64,000 bases of DNA from Burkholderiaceae bacterium (GTDB lineage: Bacteria; Pseudomonadota; Gammaproteobacteria; Burkholderiales; Burkholderiaceae_C), in NCBI GenBank assembly GCA_026125795.1, contig JAHCKM010000001.1, positions 1,550,001 through 1,614,000 of the forward strand, written 5' to 3'. The notes below the pieces were generated by a model that ran no database searches, was not told the DNA's origin, and was given only the letters and a program-made list of their open reading frames with translations. The stretch's first letter is position 1. Each line of letters begins with the position of its first letter. This document shows positions 34,521 through 43,428 of this stretch, piece after piece. The position numbers and the translations under genes were made by a program.

Positions 34521-34548
34521 AAGGCGGGCGGCGTGCGCCGCCCGCCTT
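34521..34548. terminator. Hairpin 3 of a triple set
   Basis: AAGGCGGGCGGC and GCCGCCCGCCTT form a perfect 12-base stem around a GTGC loop. On the minus strand it follows the DUF1499 gene by about 18 bases, and on the plus strand it ends in TTGT. Confidence 0.75.
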
Positions 34549-34565
34549 GTCGCGCAGCGACTCCT

Positions 34566-35051
34566 TCAGTGCAGCAATTGCGCGCGGATCGCTTCGATGC
34601 GCGCGCGGTTGACGCCGAAGTCCTTGCGCCCGAGGCGTGACGCCGAGCGCACCTGGATCGCCTGGGCGCCCGGGTCGTACCAGAACTCGGCGTCGTCGGT
34701 GAAGCGCAGCAGCCGGGTCTCGAAACGCGCGTACAGGTAGTCATCGCGCTGCTCGACCACGTGGGCGCCGGGCAAGCGCTCGATCACGGCGCGCAGCCGC
34801 GCCATCGAGGCCTGCGCGCCGCCGGCAGCGGGCAGCGGTGCGATCCGCGCGTAATCGCGCATCGGATGGTCGACGAACAGGTCGGCCTGGCTGCTCACGC
34901 TGTTGGGCGTGGCGGACGGCCGCTTCAGCCGCCCGCCGTGAACGCCCAGGTCGGCGGGCGCTTTGCCGCGCAAGAACCCCAATTGGCCGGCGGCGACGGT
35001 GAGCAACCCCAGCGCCGCCAGCGCGATCACGATGCCGACCAGCCAGTTCAT
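34566..35051 (-). CDS. DUF1499-family protein
   Basis: A 161-residue protein with one N-terminal membrane helix (NWLVGIVIALAALGLLTVAAG). The DUF1499 domain follows: RLKRPSATPNSVSSQ, VVEQRDDYLYARFETRLLRFTDDAEF and IQVRSASRLGRKDFGVNRARI. The final segment, SASRxGxxDxGxNRxR, is the family hallmark. Function is not established. It is convergent with the DUF6515-like gene. Confidence 0.88.
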   Translation of the reverse strand: MNWLVGIVIALAALGLLTVAAGQLGFLRGKAPADLGVHGGRLKRPSATPNSVSSQADLFVDHPMRDYARIAPLPAAGGAQASMARLRAVIERLPGAHVVEQRDDYLYARFETRLLRFTDDAEFWYDPGAQAIQVRSASRLGRKDFGVNRARIEAIRAQLLH

Positions 35052-35112
35052 CGAGGGTCCTTTGCTCGCTCACGGCAGACGGCGCGATTGTGATGGCTAT
35101 ATTCGGCGCGTC

Positions 35113-36726
35113 ATGAACGCGATCGATCGATGGGCATGGGCCAGGCTGTGGCTGCTCGGCGCCGTGCTGGCGGGTTGTGCGGCCGCACCGGTGGCGCGCG
35201 AAGAGCCGCCGTTGCCGTACTCGGCGGCGGTGGCGGCGCGGTTTGCCGCGCCGCGCGTCAGCCACGACACGCCGGGGCTGCGCGCCGGGCGCGAGCAGTT
35301 CACCACCAACGAAGAGCTGCAGGCCTGGCAGCGCGAGCTGCTGCGCCGCGGCGGCCGCGACGGCACGCGCATCGAAGGCGTGGACGTCGGCCGCTCGCAG
35401 CGCAACGAGCCGCTGCAGGCGCTGCGCTTCACGCGCGGCGACGGCCGGCCGGCCGTGCTGCTGATCGGCCAGCAGCACGGCGACGAGCCGGCCGGCGCCG
35501 AGGCGCTGATGGTGGTGGCCGAGCAGCTGGCCGGCGAGCGGCTGCCCGGCGTGCTCGATCGCATCGACGTGGTGCTGCTGGTGCGCGCCAACCCCGACGG
35601 TGCGGCCTGGGGCACGCGCGTCGCGGCCGACGGGCACGACATCAACCGCGACCACTTGCTGCTGCGCACGCCCGAGGCCCAGGCGCTGGCCGCGCTGGCG
35701 CGGCGCTTCAACCCGGTGGTGGTGGTCGACGTGCACGAGCACACGGTGGTGGGCCGCTACCTGGAGAAGTTCAACGCGGTGCAGCGCAACGACCTGCTGC
35801 TGCAGTACGCCACCACCGCCAACTATCCGGCTGCGCTCCGCGAGGCCAGCGAGCGCTGGTTCATGCAGCCGCTGCAGCAGGCGCTTGCGCGCGAGGGCCT
35901 GACACACGAGTGGTACTACACCAACCCCACGACGCCCGGCGACCTGCGGCTGAACATGGGCGGCATGCAGCCCGATACCGGGCGCAACGTGCACGGGCTG
36001 AAGCAGGCGGTGAGCCTGCTGCTGGAATCGCGCGGCGTCGGCATCGGCCGCCTGCACCTGCAGCGGCGCGTGCATTCGCACGTGGTGGCCGTGCGCAGCG
36101 TGCTGGAGAGCGCGGCGGCCAACGCCCCGGCGCTTGTTGAGCTGCAGCGCAGCGCCGGCGCCGAGGTGGGCGCGCGGGCGTGTCGCGGCGACGTGACGGT
36201 GCTGGCCGCCGCCACGCCGATGCAGCGCAACGTGCTGATGCTCGATCCGCAGACCGGTGCCGACAAGCCGGTGCAGGTGCAGTGGGGCTCGTCGCTGCAT
36301 CCGCGCGTGCTACGTTCGCGTGCGCGGCCGTGCGGCTATTGGATGGCGGTCGATCAGCTCGATGCGGCCAACAAGCTGCGCGAGCTCGGCGTGCGTGTGT
36401 GGCGTCTGAGCGCCGACACGCAGCTGCAGGCCGAACCGTGGCTCGAGCGCTCGCGCAGCGAGAGTGCGCGCCCCGATGTGCGCGGCACGATCGCCGACGC
36501 CGCGCCCACGATGATCGCGGTGCAGGTCGATTTGGCGCCCACGCAGCCGCTGGATGCACCGGCGGGCAGCTGGTACGTGCCGCTCGACCAGCCATTGGCC
36601 CACCTGGTGGTGGCCGCGCTCGAGCCCGACACGCCGAACAGCTATTTCGCCAACCGCATCGTGCCGGCGCTCGAGGCGGTGATGCGCGTGCGCACGCCGC
36701 CCGCGGTGGCGCTGTCGCGGCCCTGA
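35113..36726 (+). CDS. M14-family zinc carboxypeptidase, predicted lipoprotein
   Basis: A 537-residue exported peptidase. Lipobox VLAGC is at about residue 21. The zinc site is HGDEPAG (HxxE) near residue 121 and the third ligand is in VVDVHEHTV. INRDH also lies in the active-site region. The C-terminal half carries an extra domain rich in beta-strand. M14 enzymes remove C-terminal residues or cleave peptidoglycan peptides; the bacterial lipoprotein form suggests a cell-wall or nutrient role. ATG 35113 is preceded by no strong ribosome-binding site. Confidence 0.85.
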   Translation: MNAIDRWAWARLWLLGAVLAGCAAAPVAREEPPLPYSAAVAARFAAPRVSHDTPGLRAGREQFTTNEELQAWQRELLRRGGRDGTRIEGVDVGRSQRNEPLQALRFTRGDGRPAVLLIGQQHGDEPAGAEALMVVAEQLAGERLPGVLDRIDVVLLVRANPDGAAWGTRVAADGHDINRDHLLLRTPEAQALAALARRFNPVVVVDVHEHTVVGRYLEKFNAVQRNDLLLQYATTANYPAALREASERWFMQPLQQALAREGLTHEWYYTNPTTPGDLRLNMGGMQPDTGRNVHGLKQAVSLLLESRGVGIGRLHLQRRVHSHVVAVRSVLESAAANAPALVELQRSAGAEVGARACRGDVTVLAAATPMQRNVLMLDPQTGADKPVQVQWGSSLHPRVLRSRARPCGYWMAVDQLDAANKLRELGVRVWRLSADTQLQAEPWLERSRSESARPDVRGTIADAAPTMIAVQVDLAPTQPLDAPAGSWYVPLDQPLAHLVVAALEPDTPNSYFANRIVPALEAVMRVRTPPAVALSRP

Positions 36727-36748
36727 CCCGGAAACGGGCTGCGCTTCT

Positions 36749-38356
36749 TCAGCGTCGCCGGCCGCCGCCGAGGATGCCGCCGAGCACGCCGCGGATGATC
36801 TCGCGGCCCACCGCCGAGCCGATGGAGCGCATGGCCGAGCGGGCCGCCGACTCGGCCAGGCCTTCGCGCTTGCCGCCGCGCGGTCCGGTGGAGCCGAAGA
36901 GCACGTCCTTCAGGCCACCGAGCACGCCGCTGTCGTCGGCCGCACCGCCCGGGGCGGTGCCGCGCGCCGCCTTGGCACCCTGGGCAGCGGTTGCGCTGAT
37001 CGCGGCACGGCCCTTCAACGCCTCGTAGGCCGATTCGCGGTCGGACATCTTCTCGTACACGCCGGCCACCAGCGAGTCGGCCATCAGGGCCTTGCGCTGC
37101 TCGGGCGCGATCGGCCCGATCTGGCTGCCCGGCGGCAGCACGAACACGCGCTCGGTGACGCTGGGGCGGCCCTTCTCGTCGAGAAAGCTGACCAGCGCCT
37201 CGCCCACCGCCAGCTCGGTGATCGCCTTGGACATGTCGCCCACCTTGGGGTTGGCGCGCATCGTCTCGGCCGCCGCTTTCACCGCCTTCTGGTCGCGCGG
37301 CGTGAACGCGCGCAGCGCGTGCTGCACGCGGTTGCCGAGCTGGGCCAGCACCTTGTCGGGCACGTCGAGCGGGTTCTGCGTCACGAAGAACACGCCCACG
37401 CCCTTGCTGCGCACCAGCCGCACGACGAGCTCGATGCGCTCCACCAGCGCCGGCGGCGCGTCGTCGAACAGCAGGTGCGCCTCGTCGAAGAAGAACACCA
37501 GCTTCGGCTTGTCGAGGTCACCCACCTCCGGCAGCGTCTCGAACAGCTCGGACAGCATCCACAGCAGGAAGGTGGCGTACAGGCGCGGCGCTTTGAGCAG
37601 CTTGTCGGCCACCAGGATGTTGACCACGCCCTGGCCGCGCGCAGGCGACGGGCCGCCCCTAGCCTGCGCAGCGCCCCCTTGGGGGGCATGAGCCGAAGGC
37701 GACCCTGGGGGCCAGGGAACGGTCTGCATGAAGTCGCCGATGTCGAGCATCGGCTCGCCGAAGAACTTGTCGCCGCCCTGTTCCTCGATCTGCAGCAGCC
37801 CGCGCTGGATGGCACCGATCGATGCGGCGCTGATGTTGCCGTACTCGGTGGTGAACTGGCTGGCGTTGTCGCCCACGTGCTGCAGCATCGCGCGCAGGTC
37901 TTTCATGTCCAGCAGCGCGAGGCCGTTGTCGTCGGCGATCTTGAACACCAGCTGCAGCACGCCGGACTGGATGTCGTTGAGCTCGAGCATGCGCGCCAGC
38001 AGCAGCGGCCCCATGTCGGTGACGGTGGCACGCACCGGATGGCCCTGTTCGCCGAACACGTCCCACAGCGTGGCGGGGCAGCGCGTGGGCGCGGGCTCGG
38101 GCAGGCCGCGGTCCTTGAGGATCTTGGCCACCTTGTCGGGCAGCGTGCCGGTCTGCGTGATGCCGCTCAGATCGCCCTTGACGTCGGCCATGAACACCGG
38201 CACGCCGATGCGCGACAGGCTCTCGGCGATGCTCTGCAACGTAATCGTCTTGCCGGTGCCGGTGGCGCCGGTGATGAGGCCATGGCGGTTGGCCAGCGCG
38301 GGCAGCAAGAAACACTCGATGTCGCCGTGTTTGGCAACCAGGATCGGATCGGACAT
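36749..38356 (-). CDS. HerA-like ATPase (DUF853 family)
   Basis: A 535-residue cytoplasmic ATPase. Walker A is GATGTGKT at residues 30-37, Walker [13 protein letters not shown], and [20 protein letters not shown]-like sequence of the HerA/FtsK superfamily follows. The C-terminus is glycine/arginine-rich ([10 protein letters not shown]). It contains a 31-residue proline/glycine/alanine-rich segment (nt 37628-37720) that breaks the family's usual GDFMQT...[10 protein letters not shown] connection. Family members may process DNA ends or act in stress; the specific role is unknown. Confidence 0.88.
   Translation of the reverse strand: MSDPILVAKHGDIECFLLPALANRHGLITGATGTGKTITLQSIAESLSRIGVPVFMADVKGDLSGITQTGTLPDKVAKILKDRGLPEPAPTRCPATLWDVFGEQGHPVRATVTDMGPLLLARMLELNDIQSGVLQLVFKIADDNGLALLDMKDLRAMLQHVGDNASQFTTEYGNISAASIGAIQRGLLQIEEQGGDKFFGEPMLDIGDFMQTVPWPPGSPSAHAPQGGAAQARGGPSPARGQGVVNILVADKLLKAPRLYATFLLWMLSELFETLPEVGDLDKPKLVFFFDEAHLLFDDAPPALVERIELVVRLVRSKGVGVFFVTQNPLDVPDKVLAQLGNRVQHALRAFTPRDQKAVKAAAETMRANPKVGDMSKAITELAVGEALVSFLDEKGRPSVTERVFVLPPGSQIGPIAPEQRKALMADSLVAGVYEKMSDRESAYEALKGRAAISATAAQGAKAARGTAPGGAADDSGVLGGLKDVLFGSTGPRGGKREGLAESAARSAMRSIGSAVGREIIRGVLGGILGGGRRR
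37628..37720 (-). repeat. In-frame palindromic-repeat insertion inside the DUF853 gene
   Basis: Ninety-three bases, exactly 31 codons, encode a Pro/Gly/Ala-rich run between DFMQT and VVNIL. The DNA includes CGCCCCCTTGGGGGGC and CCCTGGGGGCC, the kind of GC palindrome found between genes elsewhere in this window. It appears to be a mobile repeat that landed in-frame. It was judged an insertion against remembered DUF853 sequences, where a short Asp/Gly-rich linker is usual. Confidence 0.65.
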
Positions 38357-38394
38357 GCAGACGCTCCGGCGGCCAGGATCGGCCTGGAGAGAGT

Positions 38395-39150
38395 CTAGCT
38401 CTCGCGCTCGGTTTCGACGCCGTCCAGCAGGTGCTGCAATCGCCGCGGGTCGGGGATGCGCAGATCGCGGTTGCGCACGAACAGCAGCCGCTGGGCCTGC
38501 AGCTTGGAGAACGAGCGGCTCACGGTCTCGACCGTGAGGCCCAGGAAGCTGCCGATCTCTTCGCGCGACATGCGCAGGGTGATCGAGGTGGCGGAGAAGC
38601 CGCGCGCCTGCATCCGGTTCGACAGGTTGAGCAGGAAGGCCGCGAGGCGCTGTTCGGCAGCCAGGCTGCCCAAGTGCAGTATGACGTTGTGCGTGCGCAC
38701 GATCTCGCGGCTCATCATGCGGTGCAGCTGCTGCCGCAGCGCGCCGACCTCGTTGGCCAGGTCTTGCAGCCACTCGTAGGGAATCACGCAGACCACCGAG
38801 TCCTCCAGCGCCACCGCGTCGACCTGGTGTCGGCGGCTGTCGATGCCGTCCAGGCCCAGCAGGTCACCGCCCAGCTGGAATCCGGTCACTTGCCCGCGTC
38901 CCTCGGGCGTGAACAGGCAGGTCTTGAAGGACCCCGCCCACAGCACGAAGATCGACTCGAACGGGTCGCCCGAGCGGAACAGATGCTCCGCGCGCGCCAC
39001 CTTGCGCCGCGCTGCGACCAGCCGCCGGTCGATGTACTCCAGTTCGGGCGCGGACAAGCCCAACGGCAGGCACATCTCGCGCAGGTTGCATGCGCCGCAG
39101 ATGGACCTCAAGTCGACCTGCTGCCGGAGTTGAATGACGGCGGAGTTCAC
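38395..39150 (-). CDS. fnr: FNR-type transcriptional regulator with [4Fe-4S] ligands
   Basis: A 251-residue Crp/Fnr regulator. Three N-terminal cysteines (C18, C21, C27 in [10 protein letters not shown]) and a fourth in [13 protein letters not shown] match the four iron-sulfur ligands of E. coli FNR. The DNA-recognition helix is [20 protein letters not shown], nearly the FNR consensus. It is divergent from the cytochrome locus and separated from it by 156 bases containing an FNR-like box. It is expected to sense oxygen and control anaerobic genes. Confidence 0.93.
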   Translation of the reverse strand: MNSAVIQLRQQVDLRSICGACNLREMCLPLGLSAPELEYIDRRLVAARRKVARAEHLFRSGDPFESIFVLWAGSFKTCLFTPEGRGQVTGFQLGGDLLGLDGIDSRRHQVDAVALEDSVVCVIPYEWLQDLANEVGALRQQLHRMMSREIVRTHNVILHLGSLAAEQRLAAFLLNLSNRMQARGFSATSITLRMSREEIGSFLGLTVETVSRSFSKLQAQRLLFVRNRDLRIPDPRRLQHLLDGVETERES

Positions 39151-39234
39151 AACGACAGATGTGCCACCACGCTGCCCGGGGCCGGTTGCGCATTGACAAG
39201 TCAGGGGTTTCTCTTAGCCGTACGTGTGTTGCGC

Positions 39235-39248
39235 TTGACCTATCGCAA
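39235..39248. promoter_or_regulatory. Candidate FNR-binding site upstream of the cytochrome locus
   Basis: TTGACCTATCGCAA matches 7 of the 10 specified bases of TTGAT-N4-ATCAA. It is centred about 65 bases before the first cytochrome ATG and 90 before the fnr start, a position suitable for activating the cytochrome genes, autoregulation, or both. Confidence 0.5.
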
Positions 39249-39306
39249 GGCAGCTCAGGTTCTGAAGAGCAGATTGCAACCGTCTTCGGCACGTAAGGGG
39301 TCGGTG

Positions 39307-39648
39307 ATGAAGAAGGCTTGCGGGGTGGTGCTGGCGCTTGCCGCGCTCGGCGCAGGGACGGGGCTAAGCGTCGCCGCCGATCCGGTCGACGCGGACGCGG
39401 CGCAGGCGCTGATCAAGAAGAGCGACTGTGGCAAGTGCCACGCGGTCGACAAGAAGAAGGACGGTCCGGCCTACAAGGAAACCGCGGCCAAGCACAAGGG
39501 CAAGGCGAGCGCCGAGGATGATCTGTACAAGCACCTGACCACCGCGCCGAAGATCAAGATCGACGGCAAGGAGGAGGAGCACAAGAAGGTCAACTCGACC
39601 AACGAGGCCGAAGTGCGCAACCTGGTGCGCTACATCCTCTCGCGCTGA
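39307..39648 (+). CDS. Periplasmic monoheme c-type cytochrome
   Basis: A 113-residue protein. The signal peptide ends near LSVAAD, and one heme motif, CGKCH, is at C41. The lysine-rich mature part ends in EVRNLVRYILSR, the usual last helix of class I cytochromes c. After the heme motif no methionine occurs, so the sixth ligand is not the usual Met; the histidine in KEEEHKK is a candidate. It is the first gene of the locus and a likely soluble carrier between the tetraheme protein and the decaheme conduit. Confidence 0.85.
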   Translation: MKKACGVVLALAALGAGTGLSVAADPVDADAAQALIKKSDCGKCHAVDKKKDGPAYKETAAKHKGKASAEDDLYKHLTTAPKIKIDGKEEEHKKVNSTNEAEVRNLVRYILSR

Positions 39649-39690
39649 GCCTGGCTTCGCCATCGTTCGCGTCGCATCGGCGGGGTCGAC

Positions 39691-40305
39691 ATGGACAAGA
39701 ACAAGAAGGAGTTCGTCGCCGTCGCGCGGCGCAACTGGAAGCTCGTGCTCGGCTTGGGCGTGCTCGGCTTGTTTGTCGCGGTGCTGCTGGTGATCGGCGG
39801 CGCTGCCGGCTTGGCCTGGACCAGCACCGAGTCGTTCTGCATCGGCTGCCACGAGATGCGCGACAACGTCTATGCCGAATACAAGGACACGGTGCACGAC
39901 CGCAACCGCACCGGCGTGCGCGCCGTCTGCACCGATTGCCACGTGCCGCGTGAGGTGGGTCCCCTGCTGGCGCGCAAGGTGGCGGCCACGTTCGAGCTCT
40001 ATGGCCACCTGACCGGCGTCATCGACACCAAGGAGAAGTTCGAGGCGCACCGGGCTGCGATGGCGCACAAGGTGTGGAAGCGCATGCTGGAAACCGACTC
40101 GCACGAGTGTCGCAACTGCCACACGGCAGACCACATGGACAAGGACAAGCAGAGCGAGAAAGCGCAGGCGCGACACGCCAAGGCCAAGGCCGAGGGCTCG
40201 ACGTGCATCGAGTGTCACTTCGGCATCGCGCACAAGGAACCCGAAGGTCCCGGACCCAAGGAGATGAAGGCTTCCAAAGAGATGAAGGTTTCCGTCACGA
40301 AGTAG
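39691..40305 (+). CDS. NapC/NirT-family tetraheme cytochrome (CymA-like quinol dehydrogenase)
   Basis: A 204-residue inner-membrane-anchored cytochrome. One N-terminal helix (about residues 17-43) is followed by four CXXCH motifs at C50 (CIGCH), C80 (CTDCH), C140 (CRNCH) and C172 (CIECH). Length and layout match NapC/NrfH/CymA proteins. In Shewanella, CymA oxidises quinol and feeds periplasmic cytochromes. Placed directly before mtrCAB homologs, this gene should be the quinol entry point. The C-terminus is lysine-rich. Confidence 0.92.
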   Translation: MDKNKKEFVAVARRNWKLVLGLGVLGLFVAVLLVIGGAAGLAWTSTESFCIGCHEMRDNVYAEYKDTVHDRNRTGVRAVCTDCHVPREVGPLLARKVAATFELYGHLTGVIDTKEKFEAHRAAMAHKVWKRMLETDSHECRNCHTADHMDKDKQSEKAQARHAKAKAEGSTCIECHFGIAHKEPEGPGPKEMKASKEMKVSVTK

Positions 40306-40337
40306 TCGGGTCTTTTCGCTCGGCTGTGGAGGGCATC

Positions 40338-43300
40338 ATGGACGTCCGTCTGATTCGCTCGATTGTCGCGGCCCCGATCGCCGCGATCGCCATGTTGATG
40401 GCAGGCTGTGGCGGCGGCTCCGGAGACGCGGGTCCGGCCGGCCCGACCGGCCCGGAGGGGCCTCCCGGGCAAGCCGGGCAGCCGGGCACGCCAGGCATCA
40501 GCGGCACGAGCGTCGTGAACATGGCTCGGAGCACGAACCCCACGGTCATCGCGGCGAATGCCGCCGTGTGGGAGACCCTGGAACCGACCGTCACGGTCAC
40601 CAGCGTCACGATCGCCAGCCCGCCGGTGGTGCGATTCACCGTCGCCGATCCCTTCGGCAAACCGGTGACCGGCCTCGGCAACACGAGCAAGTCCAGCACG
40701 GCCAAGTTCGCCGGCAACCCGAACCTCTCTTTCACGCTGGCCAAGCTGGTGCCGGCTGCCAACGGCAGCCCGAGCAAGTGGGTGAGCTACATCGTGACCG
40801 CGCTGCCGACCACCTCGGCAGCGTCGCTGTGCACGAACGATCCCAACCTGGGCTGCCCCGGGCGACCCACCAGCGACAACACCGGCACGCTGGTCGACAA
40901 CGGCGACGGCAGCTACGAATACACCTTCTGGCGTGACGTCAGGCAGGTCGGGGCGCAGGTCGCGGCGATGGCCGCATCCGCCGCCGCGGCGAATGCCAAC
41001 AACAGCGTGGCGGACCTCGGCGATCTGACATTCGCCGACACCGCGGTGCATCGGCTGACGATCCAGCTGTCCGGCGCCGCGCCGGGCACCGGCACGAACA
41101 CCCCCACCGGTGCGGACTCCGGCATCCCCGAGGTGCTGATGAGGAAGCCGGCCAACGCGATCCACGACTTCATCCCCGCCACCGGCGCCAAGATCACCAC
41201 CGAGTTCAACCGCGACATCGTCGCCACCAAGAACTGCGAGAACTGCCACCGCAAGTTGCTCGGCATCCCGGGTCTGAGCGAGGCGGAAGACTCCGCGATG
41301 GTGCACGGCGGCGGCCGCAACAACACACAGTACTGCGTCAACTGCCACACCGACCAGCGCAAGTACGGACGCGCCGAGGCCACGTACAACGCCTCGACGA
41401 TGACCTTCAGCGGCAGCACGACAAGGGTCGACGGCCGCGCCGTCTTCAACTTCCCCAACATGATTCACAAGTTCCACGCCGGGCCGCTGCTGGCGAAGAA
41501 GAACTACAACCCGAACTTCGCCGAGACCACCTACCCGCAGGACATCCGCAACTGCACGTCGTGCCACGCCGGCACCGACGCGCAGAACCTGCCCGCCCGG
41601 ATCACCAAGACCAAGGACGGCGACCAGTGGAAGACGGTGCCCAGCGCGCTGGCCTGCGGTGCCTGCCACGACGGCATCAACTTCGCCACCGGCGCCGGCA
41701 TGACGCTGGGCAACGCGGCGAGCTGCCGGGCCAACCCGACGATCGGTGGTGCACCCAACCCGGCGTGCACGCAGTCGCCGACCGCGCACGAGGGCGGCCC
41801 ACAGGCCAGCGACGCGAATTGCGCCGTCTGCCACAAGCCGGGCGTGCTGGCCGGCAGCACCGACATCGACCTGGTGCATTTCCCGGTGACGCCGCCGGTC
41901 ATGAGCAACGCGCTCACGGTGGCGGGCACCAGCGCCAACAGCAACGCGGCCTTCATCGCCTCCGGGGGCTCCGCCGGTCGGCTGCCCACCGGCGCGATCA
42001 ACGTCAGCTACGACATCAAGAGCGTGTCACGCGCGTCGAACGGCAACCCGGTGATGGTGTTCCGCATGCTGCAGAACGGCGCACCGGTGGCGCTGAACGA
42101 TTTCGCCACCGTCGCGCCCGACCCGGTCACGGGCCAGAAGGAGATCTGGCCCAACTTCATGGGCGCGCCGAGCCTGTACTGGGCGTTCGCGGTGCCGCAG
42201 GACGTTGCGCTGGCACCTGCCGTCACGGCGCCGGCGGATTTCAACGCCAGCATCTCGATCTACCTGCGCTGCCTGTGGAACGGCACCGCCGGCACCACGG
42301 CGTGCGGAGCGAGCTCGTCAGGCGCCGCCAGCACCGCCGCCGGCACGCTGGTCGCAGGTACCGGGGCCGACGCCGGCTATTACGTGGCCACCTTGACCGG
42401 GGCCACGATCCCGGCCAACGCGGTGATGCTGACCGGCGGCATGGGCTTCTCGTACAACCTGCGGACGACGCTGCCGCTGACGCAGACGAACCTGCCCGAC
42501 TTCCCGACCACCGCGTCGCCGGTGCCGGTCGGCACGGGTTCGAGCGATCTGATCGCCGGCATGCCCAACCGCAGTGGCGGCCTGATCGTCATCGCGCCCA
42601 ACGCCTCCAGGGTGGCGGCCGCGGGTTGCACCGGCGGTGCCGCCGCGGGCTGCACCACCGCCGGTGGCTACACCGGGCGCCGCGCCATCGTCGAGGACGC
42701 ACGCTGCAACGCGTGCCACCAGGAGTTGGGCACCTTCACCGAAGAGGCCTTCCACGGCGGCCAGCGCAACGACGGCACGACCTGCTCGTGGTGCCACAAC
42801 CCCAACCGCACCAGCAGCGGCTGGTCGATCGACTCCACGCACTTCATCCACGCGATCCACGGGTCGGCCAAGCGACAGGTCCCGTTCACCTATCAGGCCA
42901 CCACCACCAACCCGGCCGGCCTCTCCGAGGTCTCGTACCCCGGGATCCTCAACGACTGCGTGACCTGCCACCTGCCCGGCACCTTCGACTTCTCGGCCAC
43001 CGCTTCGGCTGCTGCCATCGGCCAGGGCGGGGACCAGGTCGACAAGCGGCAGTACCGGACCGTCGGCACGGGGACGTACTCGGCCGGGCCCGCGACGTCG
43101 CCGTTTGTGCAGCCGCCGTACGCGTCCGCGCTCGGCACGGCCTATGGCTCGGGCTTCAGCTTCAACGCGCTCACGGGTGTGGTCACGGAGGCCGCGGGAA
43201 CCACGCTGGTGATGTCGCCGACGGTGTCGGTGTGCTCGGCGTGCCACAACACGGCCGATGCGATCACGCACTTCAAGATCAATGGCGCCGCGTACTACCA

Positions 43301-43403
43301 GGCGCGCAGCTCGGCCATCACCGGGACGAACGAGACCTGCCTGATCTGCCACGGCACCGGCCGGATCGCCGACATCGCGGTGATGCACTCGAAGAACAGG
43401 TGA
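40338..43403 (+). CDS. mtrC: OmcA/MtrC-family decaheme outer-surface cytochrome, lipoprotein
   Basis: A 1021-residue protein. Lipobox LMAGC (about residue 24) is followed by a collagen-like Gly-X-Y stretch (about residues 30-55). Five CXXCH motifs start at C300, C333, C406, C440 and C495, then five more at C790, C816, C874, C966 and C1001. The 5+5 arrangement matches the two pentaheme domains of MtrC/OmcA, separated here by about 295 residues of mostly beta-type sequence. Cys pairs such as SLCTNDPNLGC may form disulfides. It should present electrons to minerals or other acceptors outside the cell. ATG 40338 follows GGAGG. Confidence 0.92.
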   Translation: MDVRLIRSIVAAPIAAIAMLMAGCGGGSGDAGPAGPTGPEGPPGQAGQPGTPGISGTSVVNMARSTNPTVIAANAAVWETLEPTVTVTSVTIASPPVVRFTVADPFGKPVTGLGNTSKSSTAKFAGNPNLSFTLAKLVPAANGSPSKWVSYIVTALPTTSAASLCTNDPNLGCPGRPTSDNTGTLVDNGDGSYEYTFWRDVRQVGAQVAAMAASAAAANANNSVADLGDLTFADTAVHRLTIQLSGAAPGTGTNTPTGADSGIPEVLMRKPANAIHDFIPATGAKITTEFNRDIVATKNCENCHRKLLGIPGLSEAEDSAMVHGGGRNNTQYCVNCHTDQRKYGRAEATYNASTMTFSGSTTRVDGRAVFNFPNMIHKFHAGPLLAKKNYNPNFAETTYPQDIRNCTSCHAGTDAQNLPARITKTKDGDQWKTVPSALACGACHDGINFATGAGMTLGNAASCRANPTIGGAPNPACTQSPTAHEGGPQASDANCAVCHKPGVLAGSTDIDLVHFPVTPPVMSNALTVAGTSANSNAAFIASGGSAGRLPTGAINVSYDIKSVSRASNGNPVMVFRMLQNGAPVALNDFATVAPDPVTGQKEIWPNFMGAPSLYWAFAVPQDVALAPAVTAPADFNASISIYLRCLWNGTAGTTACGASSSGAASTAAGTLVAGTGADAGYYVATLTGATIPANAVMLTGGMGFSYNLRTTLPLTQTNLPDFPTTASPVPVGTGSSDLIAGMPNRSGGLIVIAPNASRVAAAGCTGGAAAGCTTAGGYTGRRAIVEDARCNACHQELGTFTEEAFHGGQRNDGTTCSWCHNPNRTSSGWSIDSTHFIHAIHGSAKRQVPFTYQATTTNPAGLSEVSYPGILNDCVTCHLPGTFDFSATASAAAIGQGGDQVDKRQYRTVGTGTYSAGPATSPFVQPPYASALGTAYGSGFSFNALTGVVTEAAGTTLVMSPTVSVCSACHNTADAITHFKINGAAYYQARSSAITGTNETCLICHGTGRIADIAVMHSKNR

Positions 43404-43428
43404 TGCACCTGACCGCGGCGAAACGAGG

